Shown here one piece after another: positions 1 to 7,811 of a stretch of 10,146 nucleotides of DNA. The first letter of the stretch is position 1; the number at the start of each line of letters is the position of its first letter. The notes under the pieces are model-generated. The model was not told where the DNA came from. It did no database searches and worked only from the letters and a program-made list of their open reading frames with translations. The position numbers were made by a program, and so were the translations under genes. The DNA is from an uncultured Rhodospirillaceae bacterium (lineage in GTDB: Bacteria > Pseudomonadota > Alphaproteobacteria > Rhodospirillales > Casp-alpha2): contig CAJWVP010000078.1 in the NCBI GenBank assembly GCA_913048145.1, positions 1 to 10,146 on the forward strand. The letters are read 5' to 3'.

Positions 1-957
1 GACGATATTAACGGCCAACGTCGCGCCCGACGCTTCGCCGAGCCGCATATTCAGATTTAGCAATGGCGACATAGCCAGCTTCTCCAGGAGAATACGATGA
101 CCTGGCTCGGCCGAGACATGTGCCGTGAGGCAATGATCGAGAGCATCCGTTGACGCAAACTTCAGAGCTCCGGCTGCGGCCCCTGCCATGAACCCGTCCA
201 GTAGTACAGGCACTCGATTCAGCCGGGCCGCGATGATCGCGCCCGCCATGGCCGATAACTCGCGTCCACCCAAGCACTGCAGGGCCTTCATACCGTCGAT
301 CAAATGCGGCGCGTGGTGGCGGACGGCATCGTCGACCACCCTCATCTTGGTCTCAAACGCGAGCTCGGTGACCCCCGTGCCGGGTCCGGTCCAGTCCTTG
401 GCGTCGCCGCCGTAGAGCCCCATGCAGAGGGCCGCGGCGCTGGTGGTATTGCCGATCCCCATTTCACCGACACACAGGAGATCAGCATCCTCGGGCACGG
501 CGGCCATGCCACGGCCAAATGCGTCCAGAAATTCCGCCTCATCCATAGCTGGTTGCATAGTGAAGTCGGCGGTGGGCGTATCAAGGTCTAGAGCGATGAC
601 CTGTAATTCGGCGCCGGCCTGGGTGCAAAGCTGGTTCACCGCAGCGCCGCCGGCCTCAAAGTTGCCGACCATTTGGGCGGTGACTTCGGCCGGATAAGCC
701 GAAACACCCTGTGCAACCACGCCATGATTTCCGGCGAACACGCGTACCGCGACCTTATCGGTTGCCGGTGGGTGGCGGCCTTGCCAGGCGGCAAGCCATA
801 GGGAGACCTCCTCCAAACGGCCCAGCGACCCCAGCGGTTTGGTTAGCTGGGGCTCGCGTTCCTTGGCAGCTTCGGCGGCGGTATTATCCTGGCTAGGCAG
901 ATTGCTCAGCAGGGCCCGGAGCATGTCCATATCGGAAATTTCTATGGTATTGGTCAT
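1..957 (-). CDS. cobT: Nicotinate-nucleotide--dimethylbenzimidazole phosphoribosyltransferase, C-terminus cut by window edge
   Basis: This enzyme transfers phosphoribose from nicotinate mononucleotide to 5,6-dimethylbenzimidazole, giving alpha-ribazole 5'-phosphate, the lower-ligand nucleotide of cobalamin. I translated the reverse strand from the ATG at 957-955. It stays open for 319 codons to base 1, where the window ends. Family landmarks appear in order: KPLGSLGRLE (residues 40-49), FAGNHGV (74-80), GEMGIGNTTS (164-173) and RLGEASGA (305-312). E308 in the last motif corresponds to the catalytic glutamate (Glu317 in Salmonella CobT). Family members run about 340-350 residues, so roughly 20-30 C-terminal residues should lie outside the window; nothing suggests damage. 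Upstream is only a diffuse purine-rich stretch (GGAAGG about 18 bases before the ATG), so M10 or M12 are alternative starts. It is divergent from cobS, the enzyme that uses its product. In P. denitrificans naming this is CobU, not the chelatase subunit CobT. Confidence 0.95.
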   Translation of the reverse strand, partial: MTNTIEISDMDMLRALLSNLPSQDNTAAEAAKEREPQLTKPLGSLGRLEEVSLWLAAWQGRHPPATDKVAVRVFAGNHGVVAQGVSAYPAEVTAQMVGNFEAGGAAVNQLCTQAGAELQVIALDLDTPTADFTMQPAMDEAEFLDAFGRGMAAVPEDADLLCVGEMGIGNTTSAAALCMGLYGGDAKDWTGPGTGVTELAFETKMRVVDDAVRHHAPHLIDGMKALQCLGGRELSAMAGAIIAARLNRVPVLLDGFMAGAAAGALKFASTDALDHCLTAHVSAEPGHRILLEKLAMSPLLNLNMRLGEASGATLAVNIV

Positions 958-1051
958 GGGTAAAATTTCTCAGCCTTCCGCCGTCTCGTCGCTCGGCAAT
1001 GGTGTGCGGCGCATCTCTTTCATTTATGGAGCAATACACTACCATCGGGCC
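958..1051. promoter_or_regulatory. Divergent cobT / cobS intergenic region
   Basis: These 94 bases must hold the start signals for cobT to the left and probably for the whole cobS operon to the right. I see no convincing -35/-10 pair on either strand. It is too short for a complete cobalamin riboswitch (about 200 nt), and I find no B12-box-like sequence. GGAG at 1028-1031 lies 20 bases before the cobS ATG, too far for a normal ribosome binding site. A nine-codon reading frame, ATG at 1026 to TGA at 1053-1055 (MEQYTTIGP), ends in an ATGA overlap with the cobS start; this may be chance. Confidence 0.4.
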
Positions 1052-1840
1052 ATGACGATTCAAGACCGCGCACAATGGGAGGTTCTGGTGGGTGCCTGGC
1101 TTCGCGATTTTGCCGTGGCCGGCACGTTCTTGACCCGCTTGCCGTTCCGCCCGAAGCCGCCCGTGGACATGGCTGATCTGGGGCCGGCGGCGCGTGTGTT
1201 CCCGCTGATTGGGCTTGTGGTCGGGATCACTGGAGGCGGCGCCTTGTGGCTGGCCGGGCAGGCAGGCCTACAACCCATGGCCTGCGCAATCATTGGATTG
1301 GCGACGATGGCCTGGATAACGGGCGCGTTGCATGAAGATGGCCTAGCCGACTTTATTGACGGTATTGGTGCCAGGGATCAGACGCGGCGCTTTGCAATCA
1401 TGCGCGACTCGCGGATTGGCACCTTCGGCGCGTTGGCCTTGATCTTTGTGATCGGGTTGAAGGTGGCGTTGTTGGCCGGATTCCTTGGGTCCGGCTTGAT
1501 GGCCGTCGCGTTGATTGGTGCGGCCGCCGCATCGCGTGGTGTGATGCCCGCCCTCATGTTCGCCCTTAGACCGGCCCGTGCCGATGGGTTGGGCCGGGAC
1601 TCGGGACGGCCGACGACGCTGGAGATGGGCACGGCGGCGGCCTTCAGCATCGCGATTTTGTTCGCCCTGTTCGCCTGGCAGCCCGCCCTTTGGGCTCTGG
1701 TATTGTCTCTGGTCTCGACTGGCGTGTTGGGCTGGCTTGCCCAGCGTCGCTTGGGCGGCTATACGGGCGATGTTCTTGGCGCTGCGCAGCAGGTCGCTGA
1801 GGTTTGTGTTCTCATCGCTGCTGGAGCATATGCTATATGA
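1052..1840 (+). CDS. cobS: Adenosylcobinamide-GDP ribazoletransferase (cobalamin synthase)
   Basis: An integral inner-membrane enzyme that joins adenosylcobinamide-GDP with alpha-ribazole (or its 5'-phosphate), releasing GMP and giving adenosylcobalamin (or its phosphate). The 262-residue protein has the family's N-terminal FLTRLPF (residues about 25-31), then HEDGLADFIDG (94-104) with the acidic residues thought to bind Mg2+, and MRDSRIGTFG (117-126). Hydrophobic segments fill most of the rest, as expected for six or seven membrane helices. The open frame extends upstream to an ATG at 839, but that would run across the cobT start and add about 70 residues unlike the family. I therefore choose the ATG at 1052, which puts FLTRLP near the N-terminus as is normal. 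The stop overlaps the next ATG (ATGA, 1837-1840). This is first in the rightward operon and is called cobV in P. denitrificans. Confidence 0.93.
   Translation: MTIQDRAQWEVLVGAWLRDFAVAGTFLTRLPFRPKPPVDMADLGPAARVFPLIGLVVGITGGGALWLAGQAGLQPMACAIIGLATMAWITGALHEDGLADFIDGIGARDQTRRFAIMRDSRIGTFGALALIFVIGLKVALLAGFLGSGLMAVALIGAAAASRGVMPALMFALRPARADGLGRDSGRPTTLEMGTAAAFSIAILFALFAWQPALWALVLSLVSTGVLGWLAQRRLGGYTGDVLGAAQQVAEVCVLIAAGAYAI
1823..1826 (+). promoter_or_regulatory. Probable ribosome binding site of the cobC-type gene
   Basis: GGAG lies inside the 3' end of cobS, 10 bases before the ATG at 1837. It supports that ATG over the in-frame ATG at 1804, which would add eleven residues ahead of the conserved phosphatase fold. 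Confidence 0.45.
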
Positions 1841-2490
1841 GTGCTGTGACCCGCTGGTGGTTCGTTCGCCATGCCCCCGTCGTCGGGGTGACCGGCAAGA
1901 TCTATGGTTCCGACGATGTCCAGTGCGACACCTCCGACACGGCGGCGTTCGAGGTTCTGGCTGGAACGCTTCCCGGCGACGGCATTTGGCTAACCTCCCA
2001 TCTCTCGCGGGCGAAGTTGACGGCTCAGTCCATCGCCCTAGCCGGACTTGCCTGCCCCCATCCCATTGTCGAGGAACATTTAGGTGAACAGGACTTTGGT
2101 GAATGGCAGGGCTCCAGTTGGAAGGACATGGAGGCCGCCGACCCGGATGCCTATTTCGAGTTCTGGCGTGAACCAGCCCGCAACGCGCCGCCCGGTGGCG
2201 AAAGCTTCGCCGATCTGATCGCCCGCACGGCCGGCATCATCGACCGCTACACGGTCGATCACGCCGGCGAAGACATTGTTGCCGTCTGTCACGGCGGCAC
2301 AATCCGCGCCGCGGTTGCCCATGTCCTGGGCCTGACGCCGGAACTCGGCATGTCGTTCACCATTGATACCCTGTCGGTGACCCGTTTGGAACACGTCGAA
2401 GGCGGATTGCTTCGTGGCAAGGGCGGGGCCTGGCGCATTGGTGCCATCAACCAGCCTTCCCACGGGCGTGGCGACGGCACCATTCAATGA
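1837..2490 (+). CDS. cobC: Histidine phosphatase family protein, probable alpha-ribazole phosphatase
   Basis: Probably removes the 5'-phosphate from alpha-ribazole phosphate or adenosylcobalamin phosphate in nucleotide-loop assembly. The 217-residue protein belongs to the histidine phosphatase (phosphoglycerate mutase-like) superfamily. It has the phosphohistidine motif in the RHAPV form (R11, H12), SHLSRAKLTA (54-63) with R58, EQDFGEWQG (84-92) with the likely acid E84, and CHGGTIRA (151-158) with the second core histidine H152. So all core catalytic residues are present. Family membership is clear from motifs. The alpha-ribazole substrate is inferred from the position between cobS and cobU, since superfamily members have many substrates. 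The start at 1837 gives an ATGA overlap with cobS and leaves the strand carrying RH close to the N-terminus, as usual. The symbol follows Salmonella; P. denitrificans cobC is a different enzyme, the threonine-phosphate decarboxylase. Confidence 0.88.
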   Translation: MSAVTRWWFVRHAPVVGVTGKIYGSDDVQCDTSDTAAFEVLAGTLPGDGIWLTSHLSRAKLTAQSIALAGLACPHPIVEEHLGEQDFGEWQGSSWKDMEAADPDAYFEFWREPARNAPPGGESFADLIARTAGIIDRYTVDHAGEDIVAVCHGGTIRAAVAHVLGLTPELGMSFTIDTLSVTRLEHVEGGLLRGKGGAWRIGAINQPSHGRGDGTIQ

Positions 2491-3020
2491 GCGCGCCGCT
2501 CCCACTGGTGACGCTGGTGCTGGGCGGCGCGCGGTCCGGAAAGAGCCGCTACGCCGAACAGCTTGTCGAGGGACAAGGCAAAGGTCTTTACCTTGCCACT
2601 GCCGAGCCCATGGATGATGAGATGCGGGCGCGGATCGCCAAACACCAGGCGCGCCGGGGCGATATCTGGAAAACCATCGAGGAACCGCGCGAGCTGGTTG
2701 CGGTGCTCACCCGCGAGGCGCGCCCGGATCGACCGATCCTGGTCGATTGCCTGACGCTTTGGCTCTCCTACGTCATGTTTCACGACATTTCGGCGGAGGG
2801 GGAGCTTCAGAAACTCATGGACCTATTACAATCGGGCGCTTTACGGGGGCCAGTGGTTTTCGTATCAAACCAGATTGGTCTGGGGGTCGTTCCCGACAAC
2901 GAGGTTTCCCGTGTCTTTGTTGACGCCCAGGGCGAATTGAACCAACTGGTGGCGAAACTGGCGAACCGGGTTGTTCTGGTCACCGCCGGCCTGCCGCAGG
3001 TCTTAAAGGAAGAGAACTGA
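2487..3020 (+). CDS. cobU: Bifunctional adenosylcobinamide kinase / adenosylcobinamide-phosphate guanylyltransferase
   Basis: Phosphorylates adenosylcobinamide, then transfers GMP through a histidine intermediate to form adenosylcobinamide-GDP, the substrate of CobS. At 177 residues it is normal family length. It starts with the P-loop GGARSGKS (13-20), followed by DDEM (43-46) and RIAKHQARR (49-57). H53 there aligns with the guanylylated histidine of Salmonella CobU. A Walker B-like ILVDCLTLWL (84-93) and SNQIGLGVVPDN (127-138) follow. The last motif usually reads SNEVG.GIVP, so Q129 replaces a glutamate common in relatives; I do not know whether this matters, and the variant may be ordinary in its clade. 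The start is fixed by the ATGA overlap with the preceding gene at 2487-2490. No clear ribosome binding site precedes it, so translation may depend on reinitiation. It is cobP in alphaproteobacterial naming, and cobP-cobW-cobN is a known order. Confidence 0.94.
   Translation: MSAPLPLVTLVLGGARSGKSRYAEQLVEGQGKGLYLATAEPMDDEMRARIAKHQARRGDIWKTIEEPRELVAVLTREARPDRPILVDCLTLWLSYVMFHDISAEGELQKLMDLLQSGALRGPVVFVSNQIGLGVVPDNEVSRVFVDAQGELNQLVAKLANRVVLVTAGLPQVLKEEN
3006..3010 (+). promoter_or_regulatory. Ribosome binding site of cobW
   Basis: AAGGA sits 9 bases before the ATG at 3020, inside the 3' end of cobU. It is the best Shine-Dalgarno match in the operon and fixes the cobW start at the TGATG junction. 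It may raise CobW output relative to its overlap-coupled neighbours. Confidence 0.65.
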
Positions 3021-4048
3021 TGAGTAAGATTCCCGCCACCGTCATTACAGGTTTCCTTGGTGCCGGCAAAACCTCCGTCATCCGCCACATGCTGGAAAAC
3101 GCTGGCGGCAAGCGAATTGCGTTGGTGATCAACGAGTTTGGCGATCTTGGCATCGACCGTGAACTGGTTACCGGTTGCGGCATCGACGGTTGCGAGGACG
3201 AGAACGTCATGGAGCTGGCCAACGGTTGCATCTGTTGCACCGTGGCCGATGATTTCTTGCCCACCATGGAAGCATTACTGGACCGGCCCGAGCCACCCGA
3301 ACACATCATCATCGAGACCTCTGGTCTGGCGTTGCCGAAACCTCTGGTGAAGGCGTTCAATTGGCCGGAGATCAAGTCGCGGGTCACCGTCGACGGCGTC
3401 GTCACCGTCGTCGATGCGCCGGCCGTCGCCGCCGGACAATTCGCCGACGATCCGGACGCCGTTCAGGACGCGCGCGAAGCGGATGAGATGCTGGAACACG
3501 AATCGCCCCTGGAAGAGGTCTTCGAGGACCAACTGCTGTGTGCTGACATGGTGCTACTGAATAAGGCTGACCTTCTGGATGACGACGCCCTGGACGGCGT
3601 GCGCGCCGAGGTCAGGGACGGTGTTGCCGCGCAGGTAAAGCTTGTGGATGCGGTGCATGGCGCCATCGACCCGAAGGTCCTTTTAGGTATCGGAGCTGGC
3701 GTCGAAGACGTCATCGATGGCCGTTGGTCTCATCACGACGCTGAGGATAACCACGACCACGACGATTTCGAGAGCTTTGTCCTGACCATGGGCGACATCG
3801 CCGATCCCGAAGAGCTGGAAGAACGCATCAAAGGCTGCGCTGTGGATCACGAGATCCTTCGGGTGAAGGGGTTCGTTCACGTACCTGGCAAGGACATGCG
3901 CCATGTGGTCCAAGCCGTCGGCGCCCGGGTCCAGCGCTATTACGACCGGCCCTGGGCGGACGGGGAAGTGCGTCGAACCGAACTGGTGATTATCGGCGAA
4001 GCGGGCCTGGATCAGGCTGCGATCGGGTGCGCCTTGGCCGGCAACTGA
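3020..4048 (+). CDS. cobW: CobW, COG0523-family GTPase, probable cobalt chaperone for CobN
   Basis: CobW is needed for aerobic B12 synthesis, and published work on the family supports a GTP-dependent Co2+ chaperone that loads cobaltochelatase. The 342-residue protein shows Walker A GFLGAGKTS (11-19), the metal-binding motif GCICC (69-73, C70, C72, C73), ETSGLALP (99-106) and the guanine-specificity motif NKAD (182-185). A histidine- and aspartate-rich linker (239-250, with H239, H240, H246 and H248) leads into the C-terminal CobW domain. Two more cysteines, C53 and C58, lie shortly before CxCC; I recall similar cysteines in other CobW proteins. COG0523 also contains zinc chaperones, so the cobalt assignment rests on the position between cobU and cobN. 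The start overlaps the cobU stop by one base (TGATG), and the stop is followed after one base by the cobN ATG. Confidence 0.94.
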   Translation: MSKIPATVITGFLGAGKTSVIRHMLENAGGKRIALVINEFGDLGIDRELVTGCGIDGCEDENVMELANGCICCTVADDFLPTMEALLDRPEPPEHIIIETSGLALPKPLVKAFNWPEIKSRVTVDGVVTVVDAPAVAAGQFADDPDAVQDAREADEMLEHESPLEEVFEDQLLCADMVLLNKADLLDDDALDGVRAEVRDGVAAQVKLVDAVHGAIDPKVLLGIGAGVEDVIDGRWSHHDAEDNHDHDDFESFVLTMGDIADPEELEERIKGCAVDHEILRVKGFVHVPGKDMRHVVQAVGARVQRYYDRPWADGEVRRTELVIIGEAGLDQAAIGCALAGN

Positions 4049-4049
4049 C

Positions 4050-7000
4050 ATGCACCTCTTAGCCGCTCAACCCGGTGGCGTTTCTGATGGCTCAGAAGCC
4101 GTCGATCTCGGTCAGACCCCTGGCGATATCGTCGTTATTTCTGCCGCCGATACGGAACTGACCCTTTTGGGCCAGGCCCGTTCCGAATGGCCGGCAGATG
4201 GGTTCCCAAGTGTGCGCCTCGCCAACATGATGCAACTGGCTCACAATATGTCCGTTGATCTGTACGTCGAGGACATCATCGCCCACGCCAAACTTGTGGT
4301 GCTGCGCATCCTGGGTGGACGCGGCTATTGGCCCTATGGCTGCGACGAGATTGCAGCGCTTTGCGCAAAGGGTGGCATCCCCGTCGCGTTTCTGCCAGGC
4401 GATGACCAGCCGGATGCGGAATTAGCGGCGCTCTCGACCCTGGACGCCGACACCCAGCATCGGTTGTGGCAGTATCTGGTGCACGGTGGTCTGGAGAACG
4501 CGTTGGATTTCCTATGTTATGCCGCCGGGCTGATTGGGTTCGAGACGGATTGGCAGGAACCTCGGCCCCTGGTGCGCGCCGGTCTGTACTGGCCGGGAGT
4601 GGCGAATTCGGACTTGGTCCGGGTGAAATCCAACTGGGTTGAGGGTCGGCCCGTGGTGGCGCTGGTGTTCTACAGGGCGCTGGTCCAGGCGGGCAACCTC
4701 TGGGCCGTCGAGGCGATGATCGAGGGGCTGACGGAAGCGGGTCTCAATCCGCTGCCGGTTTTCGTCGCCAGTTTGAAGGATCAGGTGGCAGCCGCGACGT
4801 TGGAGACTATCATGGCCGAGGCGCCGCCGACGGTAATCCTGAATGCCACGGGGTTCGCCGTCTCGGCGCCGGGCCAGGACCGTGCCGCCGGTCCTTTCGA
4901 TATCGATGGTGCACCGCCAGTTCTGCAGATGGTGTTTTCGGGTGGCAACGAAGAGGCCTGGCGCGACGGCACTCGGGGACTGAGTGCACGCGATATCGCC
5001 ATGAACGTGGCGTTGCCAGAAGTTGATGGGCGTGTGCTGACACGTGCGGTGTCCTTCAAGGGAAGCGTGCGCCACGATCCGCTGACGGAAACGGAAATGG
5101 TGCGCTACGAACCGGTAGCAGACCGGGTACGCTATGTGTCCGAATTGGCGGCGGCTTGGACGTCGCTACGGGAGACGGCGGCGGAGGATCGGCGTATCGC
5201 TCTGGTGCTCGCCAACTATCCGAACCGGGACGGGCGCCTGGGCAACGGCGTGGGGTTGGATACGCCGGCGGGCGCGGTTGAGCTGTTGGGCGCGCTGAAA
5301 AAGGCGGGCTATGGCATCAAGGATATCCCCGTCGACGGCGACGCCCTCATCGAGCGGGTCATGGCCGGACCGACGAATGCCTTCGAGGATCTGGACAATC
5401 GCGACATCGCAGAAACCCTCGCCATTGCCGACTATCAGATTTTTTTTGGCAACTTGCCAAAGGCGGTACAGGGCGCCGTGACGGACCGCTGGGGCGCGCC
5501 GGAGGCCGATCCATTCTTTCGGTCGGGCGAAGTTGGTTACGGGCATTTCGCCGTTCCCGCCTTCCGATTGGGCAACGTCGCTGTCTGTCTGCAACCGGCC
5601 CGGGGCTACAACATAGACCCCAAGGAGACCTACCACGACCCGGATCTGGTGCCGCCGCACTGCTACTTGGCCTTCTATGCATGGCTGCGCAACGCATTTG
5701 GAGCCCATGCCGTTATCCACTTCGGCAAGCATGGAAATTTGGAGTGGCTCCCCGGAAAGGCTTTGGCGCTGTCCGAGGATTGTTTCCCGGAGGCGGCTCT
5801 CGGCCCATTGCCGAATATCTATCCCTTCATTGTCAATGACCCGGGCGAAGGCACGCAGGCGAAGCGCCGCACCAGTGCGGTCATCGTCGACCATCTGACG
5901 CCGCCGCTGACGCGGGCTGAGAGTTACGGCCCACTTAAGGACCTGGAGCAGTTGGTGGACGAATACTATGAAGCTGCAGGCGTCGATCCGCGGCGTCTCA
6001 AGGTTTTGACACGGGACATCCTGGAACTTTGTCATGCCACGGGTCTCGACGGGGACTGCGGTATCGCCGCAGACGATGATGACGATGCGGCCTTGGGAAA
6101 GCTCGACAATTATCTCTGTGAGCTTAAGGAGATGCAGATCCGTGACGGTTTGCACGTCTTCGGTCAGTCGCCGGAGGGCCGATTGCTGACCGATCTTCTC
6201 GTGGCGCTGGTCCGCGTGCCGCGTGGCGCTGGCGAAGGGCCGGACGCGTCACTGCACCGCGCCCTGGCGACAGACCTGGACCTGGCCTTCGATCCTTTGA
6301 ACTGCGATATGGCGGCGCCCTGGACCGGTCCGAAACCGGCGATCTTGGGTGACGATGCGCCGTGGCGTAGCCATGGCGATACAGTTGAACGCTTGGAGAA
6401 TTTGGCCACCCGCCTGGTTGGTGGTGATGCGACCGTAGACCAGGCGTGGACGGCCTCGCAGATCGTCCTCGATCATCTGAATGCGGCCATCCGGCCCGCC
6501 GTCGAAGGCTCGGGCAAAGCGGAAATCGCCGGCGCCTTGACTGCCCTGGACGGCCGGTTCCTGGAGCCGGGAACGTCTGGCGCGCCGACCCGCGGACGGC
6601 CAGATGTTTTGCCCACGGGGCGCAACTTCTATTCCGTCGATACCCGCACCGTGCCGACGCCGGCGGCCTGGAAATTGGGCTGGAAGTCGGCAGGATTGCT
6701 GGTGGAACGCCACATGCAGGATCACGGTTCCTGGCCGCGGACCATGGCGTTGAGCGCCTGGGGGACATCGAACATGCGCACCGGCGGCGACGACATTGCT
6801 CAGGCCTTGGCGCTCATAGGCGTTCAACCCAAATGGGACACGGCTAGCCGCCGGGTCACAGGGTTCGAGGTGATGCCCGTCACCGTGTTGGGCCGGCCTC
6901 GAGTTGACGTGACGCTTCGGATATCGGGTTTCTTCCGCGACGCCTTCCCGGGTCTGATTGATTTATTCGATTCCGCGGCCCGTGCCGTCGCCGCACTGGA

Positions 7001-7811
7001 CGAAGCCGATGACGTGAACCCGGCGGCGGTGCGAGTGCGTGACGAAACGGCCGCGTTGGTCGCGAGCGGCATGGAGGAAACAGTGGCCGCGACGCGGGCC
7101 GGCTTTCGTGTCTTTGGATCGAAGCCGGGTGCCTACGGGGCCGGTTTGCAGGCACTGATGGATGAGAAGGGTTGGGAGACCGATGCGGACCTGGCCCGCG
7201 CTTATGTCGCCTGGGGCGGTTACGCCTACGGGGCGGGGGCCGAGGGCGCGGCTGAGCACGGTCTGTTTGAAACGCGCCTGAAGACCGTCGAGGCGATCAT
7301 TCACAACCAGGATAATCGTGAGCACGATCTTCTAGACTCGGATGACTACTATCAGTTCGAAGGCGGCGTCACTGCAGCCGTCCGCTATTTGTCCGGCGCT
7401 CAGCCTAAGGCCTACCACATGGACCACGCCCGGCCTGAGACGCCGCGCGCGCAAACCCTGGACGAAGAGATCGCGAGGGTCGTCCGCGCCCGGGTGGTCA
7501 ATCCGAAATGGATCGAGGGCGTCATGCGCCACGGCTATAAGGGCGCCTTTGAGATGGCGGCCACGGTGGATTACATGGTGTCGTTCCAGGCCACCGCGCG
7601 CTGCGTGAAGGATCACCACTTTGACGCCGTGTTTGAGGCCTATCTGGATGACGTGGTGGTGCGCGATTTTCTGGAGCAGCACAATCCTCAGGCACTTCAG
7701 GAGATGATTGACCGCCTCATCGAGGCCCAGGAACGCGGCCTCTGGCGACCCCGGCGCAACGATACGCGCGCCCTCTTGGACGGATTGCGCGCCCGGGCGC
7801 TCAACGCATGA
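4050..7811 (+). CDS. cobN: Cobaltochelatase large subunit CobN
   Basis: The large subunit of the ATP-dependent CobNST cobaltochelatase, acting in the cytoplasm to insert Co2+ into hydrogenobyrinic acid a,c-diamide. The 1253-residue protein is full length for the family and has no internal stop. Landmarks are the opening MHLLAAQPGG, ARGYNIDPKETY (about 515-526), HFGKHGNLEWLPGK (557-570), an acidic run of five aspartates (675-679) before a conserved LKEMQIRDGLHVFG stretch, NFYSVDTRTVPT (859-870), AWGTSNMRTGGDD (about 905-920) and FFRDAFP (961-967). The HxGxHG and EWLPGK motifs are shared with the related magnesium chelatase subunit BchH, but the overall sequence and the cob neighbours indicate CobN. 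No clear ribosome binding site precedes the ATG, which follows the cobW stop by one base. The small AAA+ and partner subunits are not in the window. In P. denitrificans cobO follows cobN; here two transporters take that place. Confidence 0.97.
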   Translation: MHLLAAQPGGVSDGSEAVDLGQTPGDIVVISAADTELTLLGQARSEWPADGFPSVRLANMMQLAHNMSVDLYVEDIIAHAKLVVLRILGGRGYWPYGCDEIAALCAKGGIPVAFLPGDDQPDAELAALSTLDADTQHRLWQYLVHGGLENALDFLCYAAGLIGFETDWQEPRPLVRAGLYWPGVANSDLVRVKSNWVEGRPVVALVFYRALVQAGNLWAVEAMIEGLTEAGLNPLPVFVASLKDQVAAATLETIMAEAPPTVILNATGFAVSAPGQDRAAGPFDIDGAPPVLQMVFSGGNEEAWRDGTRGLSARDIAMNVALPEVDGRVLTRAVSFKGSVRHDPLTETEMVRYEPVADRVRYVSELAAAWTSLRETAAEDRRIALVLANYPNRDGRLGNGVGLDTPAGAVELLGALKKAGYGIKDIPVDGDALIERVMAGPTNAFEDLDNRDIAETLAIADYQIFFGNLPKAVQGAVTDRWGAPEADPFFRSGEVGYGHFAVPAFRLGNVAVCLQPARGYNIDPKETYHDPDLVPPHCYLAFYAWLRNAFGAHAVIHFGKHGNLEWLPGKALALSEDCFPEAALGPLPNIYPFIVNDPGEGTQAKRRTSAVIVDHLTPPLTRAESYGPLKDLEQLVDEYYEAAGVDPRRLKVLTRDILELCHATGLDGDCGIAADDDDDAALGKLDNYLCELKEMQIRDGLHVFGQSPEGRLLTDLLVALVRVPRGAGEGPDASLHRALATDLDLAFDPLNCDMAAPWTGPKPAILGDDAPWRSHGDTVERLENLATRLVGGDATVDQAWTASQIVLDHLNAAIRPAVEGSGKAEIAGALTALDGRFLEPGTSGAPTRGRPDVLPTGRNFYSVDTRTVPTPAAWKLGWKSAGLLVERHMQDHGSWPRTMALSAWGTSNMRTGGDDIAQALALIGVQPKWDTASRRVTGFEVMPVTVLGRPRVDVTLRISGFFRDAFPGLIDLFDSAARAVAALDEADDVNPAAVRVRDETAALVASGMEETVAATRAGFRVFGSKPGAYGAGLQALMDEKGWETDADLARAYVAWGGYAYGAGAEGAAEHGLFETRLKTVEAIIHNQDNREHDLLDSDDYYQFEGGVTAAVRYLSGAQPKAYHMDHARPETPRAQTLDEEIARVVRARVVNPKWIEGVMRHGYKGAFEMAATVDYMVSFQATARCVKDHHFDAVFEAYLDDVVVRDFLEQHNPQALQEMIDRLIEAQERGLWRPRRNDTRALLDGLRARALNA

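Noticed and set aside
839..1051. Upstream extension of cobS to the ATG at 839
   Set aside because: It would overlap the cobT start region on the other strand and add residues unlike the family. The ATG at 1052 places FLTRLP near the N-terminus as expected.
958..1051. Cobalamin riboswitch upstream of the cob genes
   Set aside because: The gap is only 94 bases, no B12-box-like sequence is seen, and the needed structure would have to extend into cobT. One could exist elsewhere in the regulon, not here.
6069..6083. Five consecutive aspartate codons in cobN as an unusual insertion
   Set aside because: It sits just before a conserved LKEMQIRDGLHVFG stretch, and acidic residues are common there in CobN as I remember it, so it is probably normal family variation.
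5166..6155. Long open frame of 329 codons on the minus strand inside cobN
   Set aside because: It lies fully opposite a well-conserved CobN region, has no recognisable domain and is the usual antisense shadow of a GC-rich gene. The same holds for minus-strand frames at 4512-5075, 6124-6768 and 7332-7682.
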